Positions 16,652 to 27,433 of a stretch of 64,000 bases of DNA are shown here, piece after piece. Position numbers and translations under genes: made by a program. The stretch covers positions 572,963 through 636,962 of the forward strand of contig NZ_FNFH01000001.1 of assembly GCF_900100355.1 (NCBI RefSeq), in the 5' to 3' direction. The stretch comes from Microbulbifer yueqingensis (GTDB taxonomy: Bacteria; Pseudomonadota; Gammaproteobacteria; Pseudomonadales; Cellvibrionaceae). A model generated the notes under the pieces. The model was given only the letters and a program-made list of their open reading frames with translations. It ran no database searches and was not told the origin of the DNA. How positions within the stretch are numbered: the first letter of the stretch is position 1; the number at the start of each line of letters is the position of its first letter.

Positions 16652-17842
16652 TTACAGCTTCTGGTAGTAATCCATCAGGATCTGTGCAACTTCCGGGCGG
16701 GAGAACTCCGGAGGCGGCGCGATACCGTCGCCCAGCATCTCGCGCACCTTGGTGCCCGATAGCAGGATGAAGTCTTCCTTGGTGTGATCCGGCACGTCAC
16801 GCATCATCACCACCCGGTTGAGCTTTTTTGAGTAAGCCGTGTGGTCAGCGCGGAAAATCTCGATCTCCAGGGCCCCCGCCGGAACCTTCTCATCGAAAAC
16901 GGTCTGCGCATCGAAAGCGCCGTAGTAATCCCCTACCCCGGCGTGGTCCCGGCCCACGATCAGGTGGCTGCAGCCGCAGTTCTGGCGGAATACCGCATGC
17001 AGCACCGCCTCGCGGGGACCGGCATAGAGCATATCGAAACCGTAGCCCGTCACCATCACGGTATTGGCCGGGAAGTACAGCTCGACCATCTTGCGGATCG
17101 CAGCGTCGCGCACCGGTGCGGGGATATCGCCCGGCTTGAGCTGGCCCAGCAGCATATGGATCAGCACGCCGTCGGCATCCACCGCTTCCAGTGCCATCTT
17201 GCACAGTTCCTCGTGGGCGCGGTGCATCGGGTTGCGGGTCTGGAAAGCCACCACCTTGTTCCAGCCGCGCTCGGTAAACTCATTGCGGATTTCCACCGCA
17301 GTGCGGAAAGTATCCGGGAAGTCACTCTGGAAATAGCTGAAGTTCAGCACCTCGATGGGACCGGAGAGCAGCTTGCGGCCCGCGGACTTGAAGGTCGCTA
17401 CACCCGGGTGCTTGTCGTCCAGGGTGCCGAAGACCTGCTGGGCAATGGTGTTGACCTGCTCATCGGTGACAGTTTCGATGGCCTCGACGTCCATGATCGC
17501 CAGCACCGGGTTGCCCTCCACATTCGGGTCGCGCAGGGCGATGCGGGAAGCTCCCTCGATGGCACTGGTGTCTTGCACCATGTTGACCACCGGCACCGGC
17601 CAGAACAGGCCATCGACGGTGCGCAGGGACTCCGCCACGCTCAGGGTGTCGGCCAGGTTCATGTAACCGTGGAGCGGGTTGAAGTAGCCGGCCCCCAGCA
17701 TTACCGCATTGGCCGCCGCTGCGGAGCTGACCACGATCGACGGCAGGGACTCCGCTTCGTGCATCAGCTGGTGATGCCTTTCACTGTCGTAGACGAAACG
17801 GGGCTGCAGCTCGACGCTGCCGTGGGGGCGAACCAGGGACAT
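16652..17842 (-). CDS. sat: Sulfate adenylyltransferase (single-subunit ATP sulfurylase)
   Basis: The 396-residue homo-oligomeric ATP sulfurylase makes adenosine 5'-phosphosulfate from ATP and sulfate. The nucleotide-binding HxxH-type motif is in QTRNPMHRAHEEL, the second motif is GRDHAGVGDYYG, and the N-terminal PUA-like domain is present. There is no APS kinase extension. In Pseudomonas this neighbourhood holds the unrelated two-subunit cysD-cysN; here sat stands alone, so it probably does the assimilatory job. No APS reductase or oxidation gene is nearby to prove direction. Confidence 0.95.
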   Translation of the reverse strand: MSLVRPHGSVELQPRFVYDSERHHQLMHEAESLPSIVVSSAAAANAVMLGAGYFNPLHGYMNLADTLSVAESLRTVDGLFWPVPVVNMVQDTSAIEGASRIALRDPNVEGNPVLAIMDVEAIETVTDEQVNTIAQQVFGTLDDKHPGVATFKSAGRKLLSGPIEVLNFSYFQSDFPDTFRTAVEIRNEFTERGWNKVVAFQTRNPMHRAHEELCKMALEAVDADGVLIHMLLGQLKPGDIPAPVRDAAIRKMVELYFPANTVMVTGYGFDMLYAGPREAVLHAVFRQNCGCSHLIVGRDHAGVGDYYGAFDAQTVFDEKVPAGALEIEIFRADHTAYSKKLNRVVMMRDVPDHTKEDFILLSGTKVREMLGDGIAPPPEFSRPEVAQILMDYYQKL

Positions 17843-17895
17843 AGTGGTCTCCGAATTGAGTACGAAATGGAAGTAGAAAGCTCTGCGAGCCGGGC

Positions 17896-17923
17896 ATTAT
17901 ACGGAATATCGCGCCGCGCCCAA
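17896..17923 (-). promoter_or_regulatory. Candidate sigma-70 promoter of sat
   Basis: On the minus strand a perfect TATAAT (17896-17901) lies 16 bases after TTGGGC (17918-17923), about 55 bases before the sat start. Confidence 0.5.
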
Positions 17924-17997
17924 ATGGCAGGATGCTCGCGCATCCGATGAATCCGGCCGCCAAACCCGTATAATGGCCGCAAATTCAGGAGGCTAGA

Positions 17998-19185
17998 GTG
18001 TCCTTACAGAGATTTGTGCAAGACTGGGCGATTCCCGCAGGTATCGGACTGTTGCTGGCGGCAGCCGCCCTGCTGCTGTTCCCCCAGTTGCGTGAGGGGG
18101 CTTTCGGCCCCGAGCGGGACGAGTGGAGCGGCCCCGCCTCCTATGCCCGCGCGGTCAATCGCGCCAGCCCGGCCGTAGTCAACATTTATACCCGCAACGC
18201 CGTGCCCCAGCAGCGCCACCCGCTGCTGGACAACCCGGCCTTCCGCGCCCTGCTGGAGAGCACTGACCTGCCGCAGTTCAGGGACCGCATGCAGTCCAAT
18301 CTCGGTTCGGGGGTGATCGTCAACGAGGATGGCTACATCCTCACCAATCATCATGTGATCAACCAGGCGGATGCCATTGTCGTGTACCTCGAGGACGGGC
18401 GCGAGGCACGGGCGGAGCTGGTGGGTACCGAGCCCAACTTCGACCTGGCGGTGCTGAAGGTGGAAATGCCGGACCTGCAGGCTATCGAGGTGGGTGAGCC
18501 CGAACAGGCCCAGGTGGGGGATATCGTGCTGGCGATCGGTAACCCGTTCGGCGTCGGCCAGACAGTGACCCAGGGCATCATCAGTGCCACCGGCGCCCGC
18601 AACCTGACAAATCTCGGCGCCGGCGGCTACCTGCAGAATTTCCTGCAGACCGACGCGGCGGTTAACCCCGGTAACTCCGGCGGCGCCCTGGTGGACACGA
18701 AGGGTCGCCTGCTGGGCATCAACACCTCGATCCTCGACAAGAGCGGATATACCGGCGGCATCAGCTTCGCCATCCCGGCCAATATCGCCCTCAAGGTGAT
18801 GGAGGACATTATCGCCCACGGCCGGGTGGTGCCCGGCTGGCTCGGTATCGAGGCGATTGACCTGGGCCGGGCACCGCAACTGGCGCGCACCTTCAACCTG
18901 CCCCCGTCCACCGATGGCATGGTGGTTACCGCCATCTACAACGAGGGGCCGGCCTACAACGCCGGGCTGAAACCCGGCGACGTCCTCACCCATATCGATG
19001 GCCTCCCGCTCCGCAACGGCATGCGCGGACTGGCCACCATGTTCACGCTGCGTCCCGGCGACACGGTGACCATTACCTTTATTCGCGACGGCGTCGAATC
19101 TTCTACTGAAGCCATCGTTTCGGAACCGCCCAAACCCCAGGGCGAAACGACCGAGCAGCCGGTGCCGCCACCCACTCAAGAATAA
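17998..19185 (+). CDS. degS: DegS/AlgW-type periplasmic serine endoprotease
   Basis: A 395-residue HtrA-family protease anchored by one N-terminal helix (about 12-30). The catalytic triad is His119 (TNHHV), Asp149 (NFDLAVL) and Ser227 (GNSGGAL). A single PDZ domain follows (about 280-375), as in DegS/AlgW rather than DegP (two PDZ). It should sense misfolded outer-membrane proteins and cut the anti-sigma factor RseA/MucA to release the envelope-stress sigma factor. GTG start with an excellent caggagg site. A TATAAT at 17969-17974 may be its -10. Position next to hisD-hisG-murA matches algW in Pseudomonas. Confidence 0.92.
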   Translation: MSLQRFVQDWAIPAGIGLLLAAAALLLFPQLREGAFGPERDEWSGPASYARAVNRASPAVVNIYTRNAVPQQRHPLLDNPAFRALLESTDLPQFRDRMQSNLGSGVIVNEDGYILTNHHVINQADAIVVYLEDGREARAELVGTEPNFDLAVLKVEMPDLQAIEVGEPEQAQVGDIVLAIGNPFGVGQTVTQGIISATGARNLTNLGAGGYLQNFLQTDAAVNPGNSGGALVDTKGRLLGINTSILDKSGYTGGISFAIPANIALKVMEDIIAHGRVVPGWLGIEAIDLGRAPQLARTFNLPPSTDGMVVTAIYNEGPAYNAGLKPGDVLTHIDGLPLRNGMRGLATMFTLRPGDTVTITFIRDGVESSTEAIVSEPPKPQGETTEQPVPPPTQE

Positions 19186-19211
19186 ATAACAATATGTGGA
19201 GAAACCGAACC

Positions 19212-19658
19212 ATGCGCACATTTTCGCTCGCAGCCATAGCACTGGGCGCCCTGCTCAGCCTGCCGGCATCTGCCGATGACCGCGCGGCCCTGGCCGGCCT
19301 GCTGGACAGTTTCCTTGCCGCCACTCACAAGAAAGAGGCGCACCAGCGCTTCTGGGCAGAGGACCTGGTCTATACCAGTTCCAGCGGCAAGCGCTTCGGC
19401 AAGGAGACGATCCTGGCGGGATTTGACGGTGGGGATAGCCAGCCGGCAACCACCGCCTACAGCGCGGAAGAGGTCGATATCCGCCTGCTGGGCGACACTG
19501 CCGTGGTGGCGTTCCGGCTGGTAGCGGGAGAGGGACCGGCGGGCAAACCGGGGACAGGAAGCCCTGCGGAGTATTTCAACACCGGCACTTTCGTAAAGCG
19601 GGATGGCCAGTGGCGCGCGATCGCCTGGCAGGCGACCAGGATCCCGGCGGCGGAGTAA
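19212..19658 (+). CDS. Secreted NTF2-like (SnoaL/DUF4440-type) protein
   Basis: A 148-residue protein with a Sec signal peptide ([21 protein letters not shown]) and a small cone-shaped NTF2-like domain. Recognisable patterns are the N-terminal helix [31 protein letters not shown] and the strands [12 protein letters not shown] and [19 protein letters not shown]. The family includes ketosteroid-isomerase-like enzymes and non-enzymatic binding proteins; the substrate is unknown. It follows degS by 26 bases and may be read from the same transcript. ATG 19212 is chosen over 19194 because of the tggaga site and the signal peptide. Confidence 0.8.
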   Translation: MRTFSLAAIALGALLSLPASADDRAALAGLLDSFLAATHKKEAHQRFWAEDLVYTSSSGKRFGKETILAGFDGGDSQPATTAYSAEEVDIRLLGDTAVVAFRLVAGEGPAGKPGTGSPAEYFNTGTFVKRDGQWRAIAWQATRIPAAE

Positions 19659-19680
19659 ACGCCGCCGGGCAACTACCGCA

Positions 19681-20988
19681 CTACTTGCGCACGCGATATT
19701 CGGCTGAGCGGGCGTGGGCCTCGAGCCCTTCACCCCGCGCGAGCGCTCCCGCAACCCGACCCAGCTGGTCGGCCCCCTCCGGGGAGCAGTGGATGATCGA
19801 GCTGCGCTTCTGGAAGTCGTATACCCCCAGCGGCGACGAGAACCGGGCGGTGCCGCTGGTCGGCAGCACGTGATTGGGGCCGGCGCAGTAGTCCCCCAGC
19901 GCCTCTGCGGTGTGGCGGCCGAGGAAGATGGCGCCGGCATGGCGAATCTGCGACAGGTAGCGCTCGGGATCCTCTACCGAAACTTCCAGGTGCTCCGGGG
20001 CCACCCGGTTGGAAACCTCAATCGCCTGCCCGATCGATTCCACCTCGATCAGCGCACCGCGCCCGGCGAGCGAGGCAGCGGCGATGTCGCGGCGCGGCAG
20101 CTCGGCCACCAGCTTCTGCAGCGACTCCTGTACTGCGTCGAGGAATCCCCTGTCCGGGCTCAGCAGGATCGACTGTGCCTGCTCGTCGTGCTCGGCCTGG
20201 GACAGCAGGTCCATCGCAATCCAGTCGGGATCAGTCTTGCCGTCGCAAATCACCAGGATCTCGGAGGGCCCGGCGATCATGTCTATGGCCACCCGCCCGA
20301 ATACTGCCCGCTTGGCACTCGCCACGAAGATATTGCCAGGACCCACGATCTTGTCGACGCGCGGCACGGTTTCTGTGCCGTACGCCAGGGCCGCCACCGC
20401 CTGGGCACCGCCGATACTGAAAACCCGGTCCACACCCGCAATGGCCGCAGCGGCCAGCACCAGGTCGCTGAGCTGGCCGTCGGGCGCCGGCACCACCATG
20501 ATTACCGAGTCCACCCCGGCCACCTTTGCCGGCAGCGCGTTCATCAGCACCGAGGAGGGATAGCTGGCCTTGCCACCCGGCACATAGATACCCACCCTTT
20601 CCATGGGCGTGATCTTCTGGCCCAGCACGGTGCCATCCGCCTCGGTGTACTGCCAGGATTCCTGCAGCTGGCGCTCGTGGTAGGCGCGCACACGGTCCGC
20701 GGCGGTTTCCAGCGCACCGCGCTCGGCGGCGGATATCCTCTGCAGGGCGGCCTGCATCGCCTCGGCGGACACCTGGAAATCAACGCCCGCCTGCAGCTGA
20801 CGCCGGTCGAAGCGGTTGGTGTAATCGATGACGGCGGCATCACCCCGGGTGCGCACCGCCTCCAGGATTTCTGCCACCGCGCCCTCGACCGCCTCGTCGG
20901 CGACCGACTCCCAGGCCAGCAGGTCGCCCAGGCGGTCCTCGAAATCCGTATCTGCGGCATTCAGCCGGCGAATCGGCTCGCGACTCAT
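19681..20988 (-). CDS. hisD: Histidinol dehydrogenase
   Basis: The 435-residue zinc enzyme oxidises L-histidinol to histidine, the last two steps of the pathway. Conserved blocks include [56 protein letters not shown], and the C-terminal [14 protein letters not shown] with a metal-binding His. ATG 20988 has a Shine-Dalgarno (gaggtgg) at five bases; a GTG three codons earlier is less well placed. It follows hisG by ten bases. Confidence 0.97.
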   Translation of the reverse strand: MSREPIRRLNAADTDFEDRLGDLLAWESVADEAVEGAVAEILEAVRTRGDAAVIDYTNRFDRRQLQAGVDFQVSAEAMQAALQRISAAERGALETAADRVRAYHERQLQESWQYTEADGTVLGQKITPMERVGIYVPGGKASYPSSVLMNALPAKVAGVDSVIMVVPAPDGQLSDLVLAAAAIAGVDRVFSIGGAQAVAALAYGTETVPRVDKIVGPGNIFVASAKRAVFGRVAIDMIAGPSEILVICDGKTDPDWIAMDLLSQAEHDEQAQSILLSPDRGFLDAVQESLQKLVAELPRRDIAAASLAGRGALIEVESIGQAIEVSNRVAPEHLEVSVEDPERYLSQIRHAGAIFLGRHTAEALGDYCAGPNHVLPTSGTARFSSPLGVYDFQKRSSIIHCSPEGADQLGRVAGALARGEGLEAHARSAEYRVRK

Positions 20989-20998
20989 ATCGACCACC

Positions 20999-21637
20999 TC
21001 AGTTCGCGTCCCGCTCGCTCACGGCGACAGCGAGTTTCTCAATGAGGGCATTGATGGGGCTGTACTTCATCTTCATCGAGGCCTTGTTGACGATCAGCCG
21101 GCTGCTGATATGCGCGATGGTGTCGCGCGCCTCGAGGCCATTGGCCCGCAGGGTATTGCCGGTATCGACGATATCGACGATCTCGTCGGCCAGCTGCATC
21201 AGCGGGGCCAGCTCCATTGCACCATAAAGCTTGATGATGTCCGCCTGGCGTCCCTGGGCGGCGTAGTAGCGCCGGGCGCTCTGCACAAACTTGGTCGCCA
21301 CGCGAATGCGCCCCGGCCGCAGCGGGGCCCCGGAGATACCGGCGGTCATCAGCCGGCAACGCGCGATACCCAGGTCGAGAGGCTCATAGATGCCATCGCT
21401 CGGGTGTTCGAGCAACGTATCCTTGCCCGCCACGCCCAGGTCAGCCGCACCGTGCTGGACGTAGGTGGGCACATCCGACCCCCGCAGGATCAGCAGGCGC
21501 ACGCCCTCCTGGTTAGTGGGGAAAATCAGTTTCCTGCTCTTGGCGATATCTTCCTGCGGCTCGAGTCCCGCGGCCGCCAGCAGCGGCAGGGTCTCCTTCA
21601 GGATCCGTCCCTTGGTAAGCGCAATTGTGATCTGCAT
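20999..21637 (-). CDS. hisG: ATP phosphoribosyltransferase, short form
   Basis: A 212-residue short-form HisG (catalytic domains only) that starts histidine synthesis by joining ATP and PRPP. Motifs seen are [15 protein letters not shown], the [23 protein letters not shown] block and the PRPP loop [16 protein letters not shown]. Short forms lack the C-terminal regulatory domain and need HisZ, which is not in this window. The start at 21637 has no recognisable Shine-Dalgarno. Confidence 0.95.
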   Translation of the reverse strand: MQITIALTKGRILKETLPLLAAAGLEPQEDIAKSRKLIFPTNQEGVRLLILRGSDVPTYVQHGAADLGVAGKDTLLEHPSDGIYEPLDLGIARCRLMTAGISGAPLRPGRIRVATKFVQSARRYYAAQGRQADIIKLYGAMELAPLMQLADEIVDIVDTGNTLRANGLEARDTIAHISSRLIVNKASMKMKYSPINALIEKLAVAVSERDAN

Positions 21638-21638
21638 T

Positions 21639-21678
21639 GGTTATGGCTGTTGTTGACCGGTTATGGCTGTTGTTGACT
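21639..21678. repeat. Two tandem 20-bp repeats just upstream of hisG
   Basis: The unit ggttatggctgttgttgacc occurs twice head-to-tail with one mismatch in the last base. It ends one base before the hisG start codon and fills the place where a ribosome binding site would be expected. Confidence 0.9.
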
Positions 21679-21751
21679 GTGGGCGCGGCACTGCCGCGCA
21701 TTCGCCCCGCCGGCCGGCGGGGTCAGGGGGCGTCGACTACCGACGCCGGGA

Positions 21752-23261
<1,510 letters not shown>

Positions 23262-23352
23262 AGGCGGGGAATACTTGGAATTGAAATGCGGCAGTGTACT
23301 AAAAATAGGGCCCCGGGTGCAGCAGCTTTGCCACACCCGCTACCCGCAGGCA

Positions 23353-24009
23353 TCAACCAACCTGGTTGGCAACGTTCTCCGCTGCCGACCAGTTGGCGAT
23401 CACCTTGTCGATGTCACCGCCATGGGTCTGCATGGCCTGGGCAAACTGGCTGCGGAACGTCTTGCCGAGGTTCACCCCGTTCAGGATTACATTGATCAGC
23501 TTCCACTGGCCGGCGCGATTGCGCACCAGGGTATAGGAAACCTTGCTGATGCCCTCTTTGCTGCGCACCTCCTGCAGTACGTTGACACGATTGCCAGAGG
23601 GCGGGGTGCCGGGGTTGACCACCCGCACTTCCATCTCGCCGAAGCTGGCCACACCGCGGGCGAAGGTCGCCACCAGGTCCCGGCGGAAAGCGCTGGTGAA
23701 GCGGGAGCGCTGGGCAGTAGTGGACTGCTTGGCATAGCGCCCCATCACACCGCGGGCGATAAAGTTGAAGTCCACTACCGGCTCGAGGACGCTGTCCACG
23801 GCGCTGTAGTAGCGCTGCGGATCTGAATTCATGTACTGCGCATTCGCCCGGATTACCCCGAGCAGCTTCTGGGACACTCCCTCGATCATCACATAGGGAT
23901 CCTGGGCCGCACTGGCGAGCGGAGTCCAGCAGGCGACCAGCAGGGCACACAGGGCCAACCGGGCGCGCTTTGCAAAACCCATGGGGGCGTAATTGGTAAA
24001 CAAGCTCAC
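23353..24009 (-). CDS. mlaC: Periplasmic phospholipid-binding protein MlaC (Ttg2D)
   Basis: The 218-residue exported protein has a signal peptide ending PLASA. Its MlaC fold is seen in DPQRYYSAVDSVLEPVVDFNFIARGVMGRYA and in the C-terminal YTLVRNRAGQWKLINVILNGVNLGKTFRSQF. MlaC ferries phospholipid between the outer-membrane MlaA complex and the inner-membrane MlaFEDB transporter. Here the transporter genes mlaF, mlaE, mlaD and mlaB, normally adjacent, are missing: upstream is a 290-base gap and then yrbG on the other strand. Confidence 0.93.
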   Translation of the reverse strand: MSLFTNYAPMGFAKRARLALCALLVACWTPLASAAQDPYVMIEGVSQKLLGVIRANAQYMNSDPQRYYSAVDSVLEPVVDFNFIARGVMGRYAKQSTTAQRSRFTSAFRRDLVATFARGVASFGEMEVRVVNPGTPPSGNRVNVLQEVRSKEGISKVSYTLVRNRAGQWKLINVILNGVNLGKTFRSQFAQAMQTHGGDIDKVIANWSAAENVANQVG

Positions 24010-24299
24010 TTATAATCTCCCATTAGCGAATCGATCCTTGGACGCGCCTGGCGGTAAAAAGTGCCATACGTCCACTGCGCTTGCGCGGCTTCCCGCCGGC
24101 GACCGCCGCAACCTACAGCCATCCAAAGCCCGTAATCCAATGTAATAAAAGGACGGAGCTGACAGTCGCGGCGGCAGACTATAGCATGGCCGCGCCTACT
24201 GTGGTGGCGATGTAATGACATGAAATAAGTGACAGGTGCCTCGATTTGGTAAATCGGGGCCCTCCTGGCGCAATTCTTCCTGACTATTAAGAGGTTAGC

Positions 24300-25265
24300 A
24301 TGCCCGAGGTTTGGCTGGCGGTATTAGCTGTCTGCGGAGGCGTGGCCGGGCTCGTCTGGAGTGCCGACCGCTTTGTCGCCGGCAGCGCGGCCATCGCACT
24401 GCACCTGGGGCTCTCCAAGCTGGTGATCGGGCTCACCATTGTCTCACTCGGGACTTCGGCCCCTGAACTGATGGTGGCAGCCAGCTCCGCCCTCAAGGGA
24501 GCCGGCGAGATCGGGGTGGGCAACGCGCTCGGCTCCAACCTGGCCAATATCGGCCTGGTGCTGGGGGCCACGGCCCTGGTGGCACCACTTCCCGCCCAGC
24601 CACACCTATTGCGCCATGAGGTCCCCACCCTGCTCGTGGTCACCGGCCTGGCCGGGCTCGCACTGGCGGACGGCCGCCTGTCACAGGTGGAGGGACTGGT
24701 GCTCCTGGCACTGGTGCCGCCCCTGCTATGGCTGACGGTGCGATACAAGAAGCGCTATGACGGGGTGGAAGAAGAGGACGTGGAAATACAGCAATACACC
24801 ATGGCACGGGCCTTCGCCTGGTTCGCGCTCGGCCTGGCCGCACTGCTGGCAAGCTCGGAGATCCTGGTCTGGGGCGCCCGCCACCTCGCCCTGGCAGCCG
24901 GGGTGAGCCCGCTGGTGATCGGGCTTACGGTGGTGGCACTCGGCACCAGCCTGCCGGAACTGGCGGCCTCCCTGGCCAGCGTGCTGCGCGGGCACTTCGA
25001 CCTGGCGCTGGGAAATATCATCGGCTCCAATATCCTCAACCTGCTGGCGGTGATGGCACTACCCGGCGCAATTGCCAGCATTCAGATGGAGATTGAGGTA
25101 TTCTCCCGCGATTATCTCGCCATGCTGGCCATCACCCTGTTGCTGGTGACGGCGGTCAGCTCCAGCCTCTGGTACAACCCGGGACAGGCCCGCCTGGGCA
25201 GGCCCCTCGGGATCCTGCTGCTGGCGAGCTATATCGGCTATTACTGGCTCCTGTTCCGCGGCTGA
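24300..25265 (+). CDS. yrbG: Calcium/sodium antiporter of the YrbG family
   Basis: A 321-residue inner-membrane cation exchanger with two repeated halves. Each half has the ion-binding alpha-repeat: IGLTIVSLGTSAPELMVAASSALKG with GVGNALGSNLANI, and IGLTVVALGTSLPELAASLASVLRG with LALGNIIGSNILN. About ten membrane helices are visible. The gene heads the kdsD-kdsC-lpt block, as in E. coli. Confidence 0.95.
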   Translation: MPEVWLAVLAVCGGVAGLVWSADRFVAGSAAIALHLGLSKLVIGLTIVSLGTSAPELMVAASSALKGAGEIGVGNALGSNLANIGLVLGATALVAPLPAQPHLLRHEVPTLLVVTGLAGLALADGRLSQVEGLVLLALVPPLLWLTVRYKKRYDGVEEEDVEIQQYTMARAFAWFALGLAALLASSEILVWGARHLALAAGVSPLVIGLTVVALGTSLPELAASLASVLRGHFDLALGNIIGSNILNLLAVMALPGAIASIQMEIEVFSRDYLAMLAITLLLVTAVSSSLWYNPGQARLGRPLGILLLASYIGYYWLLFRG

Positions 25266-25319
25266 CGCGGCGAGCACCGTTATTTCTACAATCAATTGAG
25301 CTGTAAACAGAGACCCACG

Positions 25320-26291
25320 ATGACCCAGGACCTGATACTCCAAGCGGGCCGGCGCACGGTACTGATGGAAAATGAAGCCATCGCGGCACTGGAAAACCGC
25401 ATCGATGACAACTTCAAGCACGCCTGCGAGCTGATCCTGCAGTGCCGCGGCAGGACCATCGTCACTGGCATGGGCAAGTCGGGCCATATTGGCAACAAGA
25501 TCGCGGCCACCCTGGCCAGCACCGGCACCCCCAGCTTTTTCGTGCACCCCGGCGAAGCGAGCCATGGCGACCTGGGCATGATCACCCGCGAGGACCTGGT
25601 GATCGCCATCTCCAACTCCGGGTCTTCCGCAGAGGTACTCACCTTACTGCCACTGCTCAAGCGACTCGGCATCCCCATGATCAGCATGACCGGCAAGCCG
25701 GACTCCCCGCTGGCCCAGGCCGCCGACGTCAACCTGGATATCGCGGTGGAAACCGAGGCCTGCCCGCTGAACCTCGCCCCCACCTCCTCCACCACCGTAA
25801 CCCTGGTCATGGGCGACGCCCTGGCCGTGGCCCTGCTGGAGGCGCGCGGGTTTACCGCGGAGGACTTTGCCTTCTCCCACCCCGGCGGCGCGCTGGGCCG
25901 GCGCCTGCTGCTCAAGGTGGAGGACGTCATGCATGCCGGAGAGGAGCTGCCACAGGTATCACCGGAGACTCCCCTCTCCAAGGCCCTGCTGGAAATGACC
26001 AGCAAGGGCTTCGGCATGACCACGGTAGTCGACCACAAGGGTACCCTGCTGGGCGTATTCACCGACGGGGACCTGCGCCGGATCATCGACCAGAAGGTGG
26101 AGCTGGACAGCGCAACCATGGAAGTGGTGATGAGCCGCCGCCCCAAGACGGTATCGGCCGACACACTCGCCGCCGAGGCCCTGCGCATCATGGAGGACAA
26201 CAGGATCACCGCCCTGGTGGTCGAGGACGACGCCCGCCACCCCATCGGGCTGCTGCACATGCACGATATACTGCGCGCCGGCGTGATCTGA
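25320..26291 (+). CDS. kdsD: D-arabinose 5-phosphate isomerase
   Basis: A 323-residue protein with an N-terminal SIS domain (TIVTGMGKSGHIGNKIAATLASTGTPSFFVHP) and two C-terminal CBS domains (about 200-320). It converts ribulose 5-phosphate to arabinose 5-phosphate, the first step of Kdo synthesis for LPS. ATG 25320 (MTQDLILQAGRR) is chosen over the upstream TTG. It is followed at 24 bases by kdsC, which acts later in the same pathway. Confidence 0.96.
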   Translation: MTQDLILQAGRRTVLMENEAIAALENRIDDNFKHACELILQCRGRTIVTGMGKSGHIGNKIAATLASTGTPSFFVHPGEASHGDLGMITREDLVIAISNSGSSAEVLTLLPLLKRLGIPMISMTGKPDSPLAQAADVNLDIAVETEACPLNLAPTSSTTVTLVMGDALAVALLEARGFTAEDFAFSHPGGALGRRLLLKVEDVMHAGEELPQVSPETPLSKALLEMTSKGFGMTTVVDHKGTLLGVFTDGDLRRIIDQKVELDSATMEVVMSRRPKTVSADTLAAEALRIMEDNRITALVVEDDARHPIGLLHMHDILRAGVI

Positions 26292-26315
26292 TCCCCGCTG
26301 TAAAAGGACAATTCC

Positions 26316-26867
26316 GTGAGTTCCAAAGAAAAACACCCCGAGAAAATCGACCAGAAACTGTCGCAGGTACGCTGGCTGGTGCTGGATGTCGACGGCGTCC
26401 TCACCGACGGGCGCCTGTACTTCGACAACAGCGGCAACGAGCTGAAGACCTTCAGCACCCTCGACGGCCACGGCATCAAGATGCTGCAGAAATCCGGCGT
26501 CCAGGTCGCCATCATTACCGGCCGGCGCAGCAGCGTGGTGGAGCGGCGCGCCCACGACCTGGGCATCCACAAGCTGATCCAGGGCCGCGAGGACAAGTTC
26601 GCTGCCCTCGAGGAATTGCTCGAAGGCGAGGGCTGCCGCCTGGAGGACATCGCTTATGTGGGAGACGACTACCCCGACCTGCTGGTGATGACCAGGATCG
26701 GCTGCCCCATCTCCGTTCCCAACGCGGCCCCGCCGGTGCGCGAGCGCGCACTATGGGTCACCGATGCCCGCGGCGGGGAGGGCGCGGTTCGCGAGGTCTG
26801 CGACCGCATCATGCACGCCCAGGGCACTTTTGACGCCGCACTGGCCCCCTATATCGGAGAGCGCTGA
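26316..26867 (+). CDS. kdsC: 3-deoxy-D-manno-octulosonate 8-phosphate phosphatase
   Basis: A 183-residue HAD-family phosphatase with the nucleophile motif LVLDVDGVLTDG and the phosphate motif VAIITGRRSS. The metal-binding IAYVGDDYPDLLVM completes the active site. It removes phosphate from Kdo-8-P to give Kdo. GTG start with an aaaagga site at seven bases. Its stop overlaps the lptC start by one base (TGATG). Confidence 0.96.
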   Translation: MSSKEKHPEKIDQKLSQVRWLVLDVDGVLTDGRLYFDNSGNELKTFSTLDGHGIKMLQKSGVQVAIITGRRSSVVERRAHDLGIHKLIQGREDKFAALEELLEGEGCRLEDIAYVGDDYPDLLVMTRIGCPISVPNAAPPVRERALWVTDARGGEGAVREVCDRIMHAQGTFDAALAPYIGER

Positions 26868-27433
26868 TGCGCACCTGGCTGCCGCTATTTGTCATCGTGG
26901 CCCTGATCAGCGCCGTAGTCTGGTTTGCCGACAGTCCGCCCCCGGAACTGCTCGGCAAGCGCCCGACCCCGAAAGCGCAGGACCGCGCCCCGGACCTGGT
27001 GATCCGTGACGCGCGCACGCGCCACTTCAACCTGGAAGGCAACCTCGCCTACCGGGTCGACGCCGAGCAGATCACTTTTTACCAGTTCGGCCGCCGCGAC
27101 CGGGCCAACCTCACGGAGCCGCGCATCCTGTTTTACCAGGGTGACCAGCCCAAGTGGCGGACGGAATCCCGCTCCGGCGTGGCCCATAACAACGGCCAGC
27201 GCGTGGTGCTGCGGGGCGACGTACATATCAATGAACTCCCCGGGCCCGGCGGCATCGAACTGGACACAGAAGAAATCACCATCAAGCCGCGCCAGGAATA
27301 CGCCGAAACAGACAAAGTTGTTACCATTAGCGCCGGCCCGAACCGGACACGCGGAACCGGCCTGCGCGCATTTTTGAATCAAGACCGGGTAGAAATACTC
27401 TCCGAGGTGGAAAGCACCTATGAAACTCAATGA
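26867..27433 (+). CDS. lptC: LPS export system inner-membrane protein LptC
   Basis: The 188-residue bitopic protein has one N-terminal membrane helix (LPLFVIVALISAVVWF) and a periplasmic beta-jellyroll. LptC sits on the LptB2FG transporter and passes LPS to LptA. The jellyroll pattern is visible in HFNLEGNLAYRVDAEQITFYQFG and QRVVLRGDVHINE. It overlaps kdsC by one base and lptA by 14 bases, so the block is tightly coupled. Confidence 0.93.
   Translation: MRTWLPLFVIVALISAVVWFADSPPPELLGKRPTPKAQDRAPDLVIRDARTRHFNLEGNLAYRVDAEQITFYQFGRRDRANLTEPRILFYQGDQPKWRTESRSGVAHNNGQRVVLRGDVHINELPGPGGIELDTEEITIKPRQEYAETDKVVTISAGPNRTRGTGLRAFLNQDRVEILSEVESTYETQ

Noticed and set aside
19714-21045. A 443-codon open frame on + opposite hisD
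   Set aside because: It is antisense to a complete hisD with all motifs; the translation is rich in Arg, Gly and His with no family pattern, as expected from GC-rich antisense.
24006-24221. 71-codon frame on - as a possible mlaD remnant
   Set aside because: Its translation shows no MCE-domain pattern or membrane helix.
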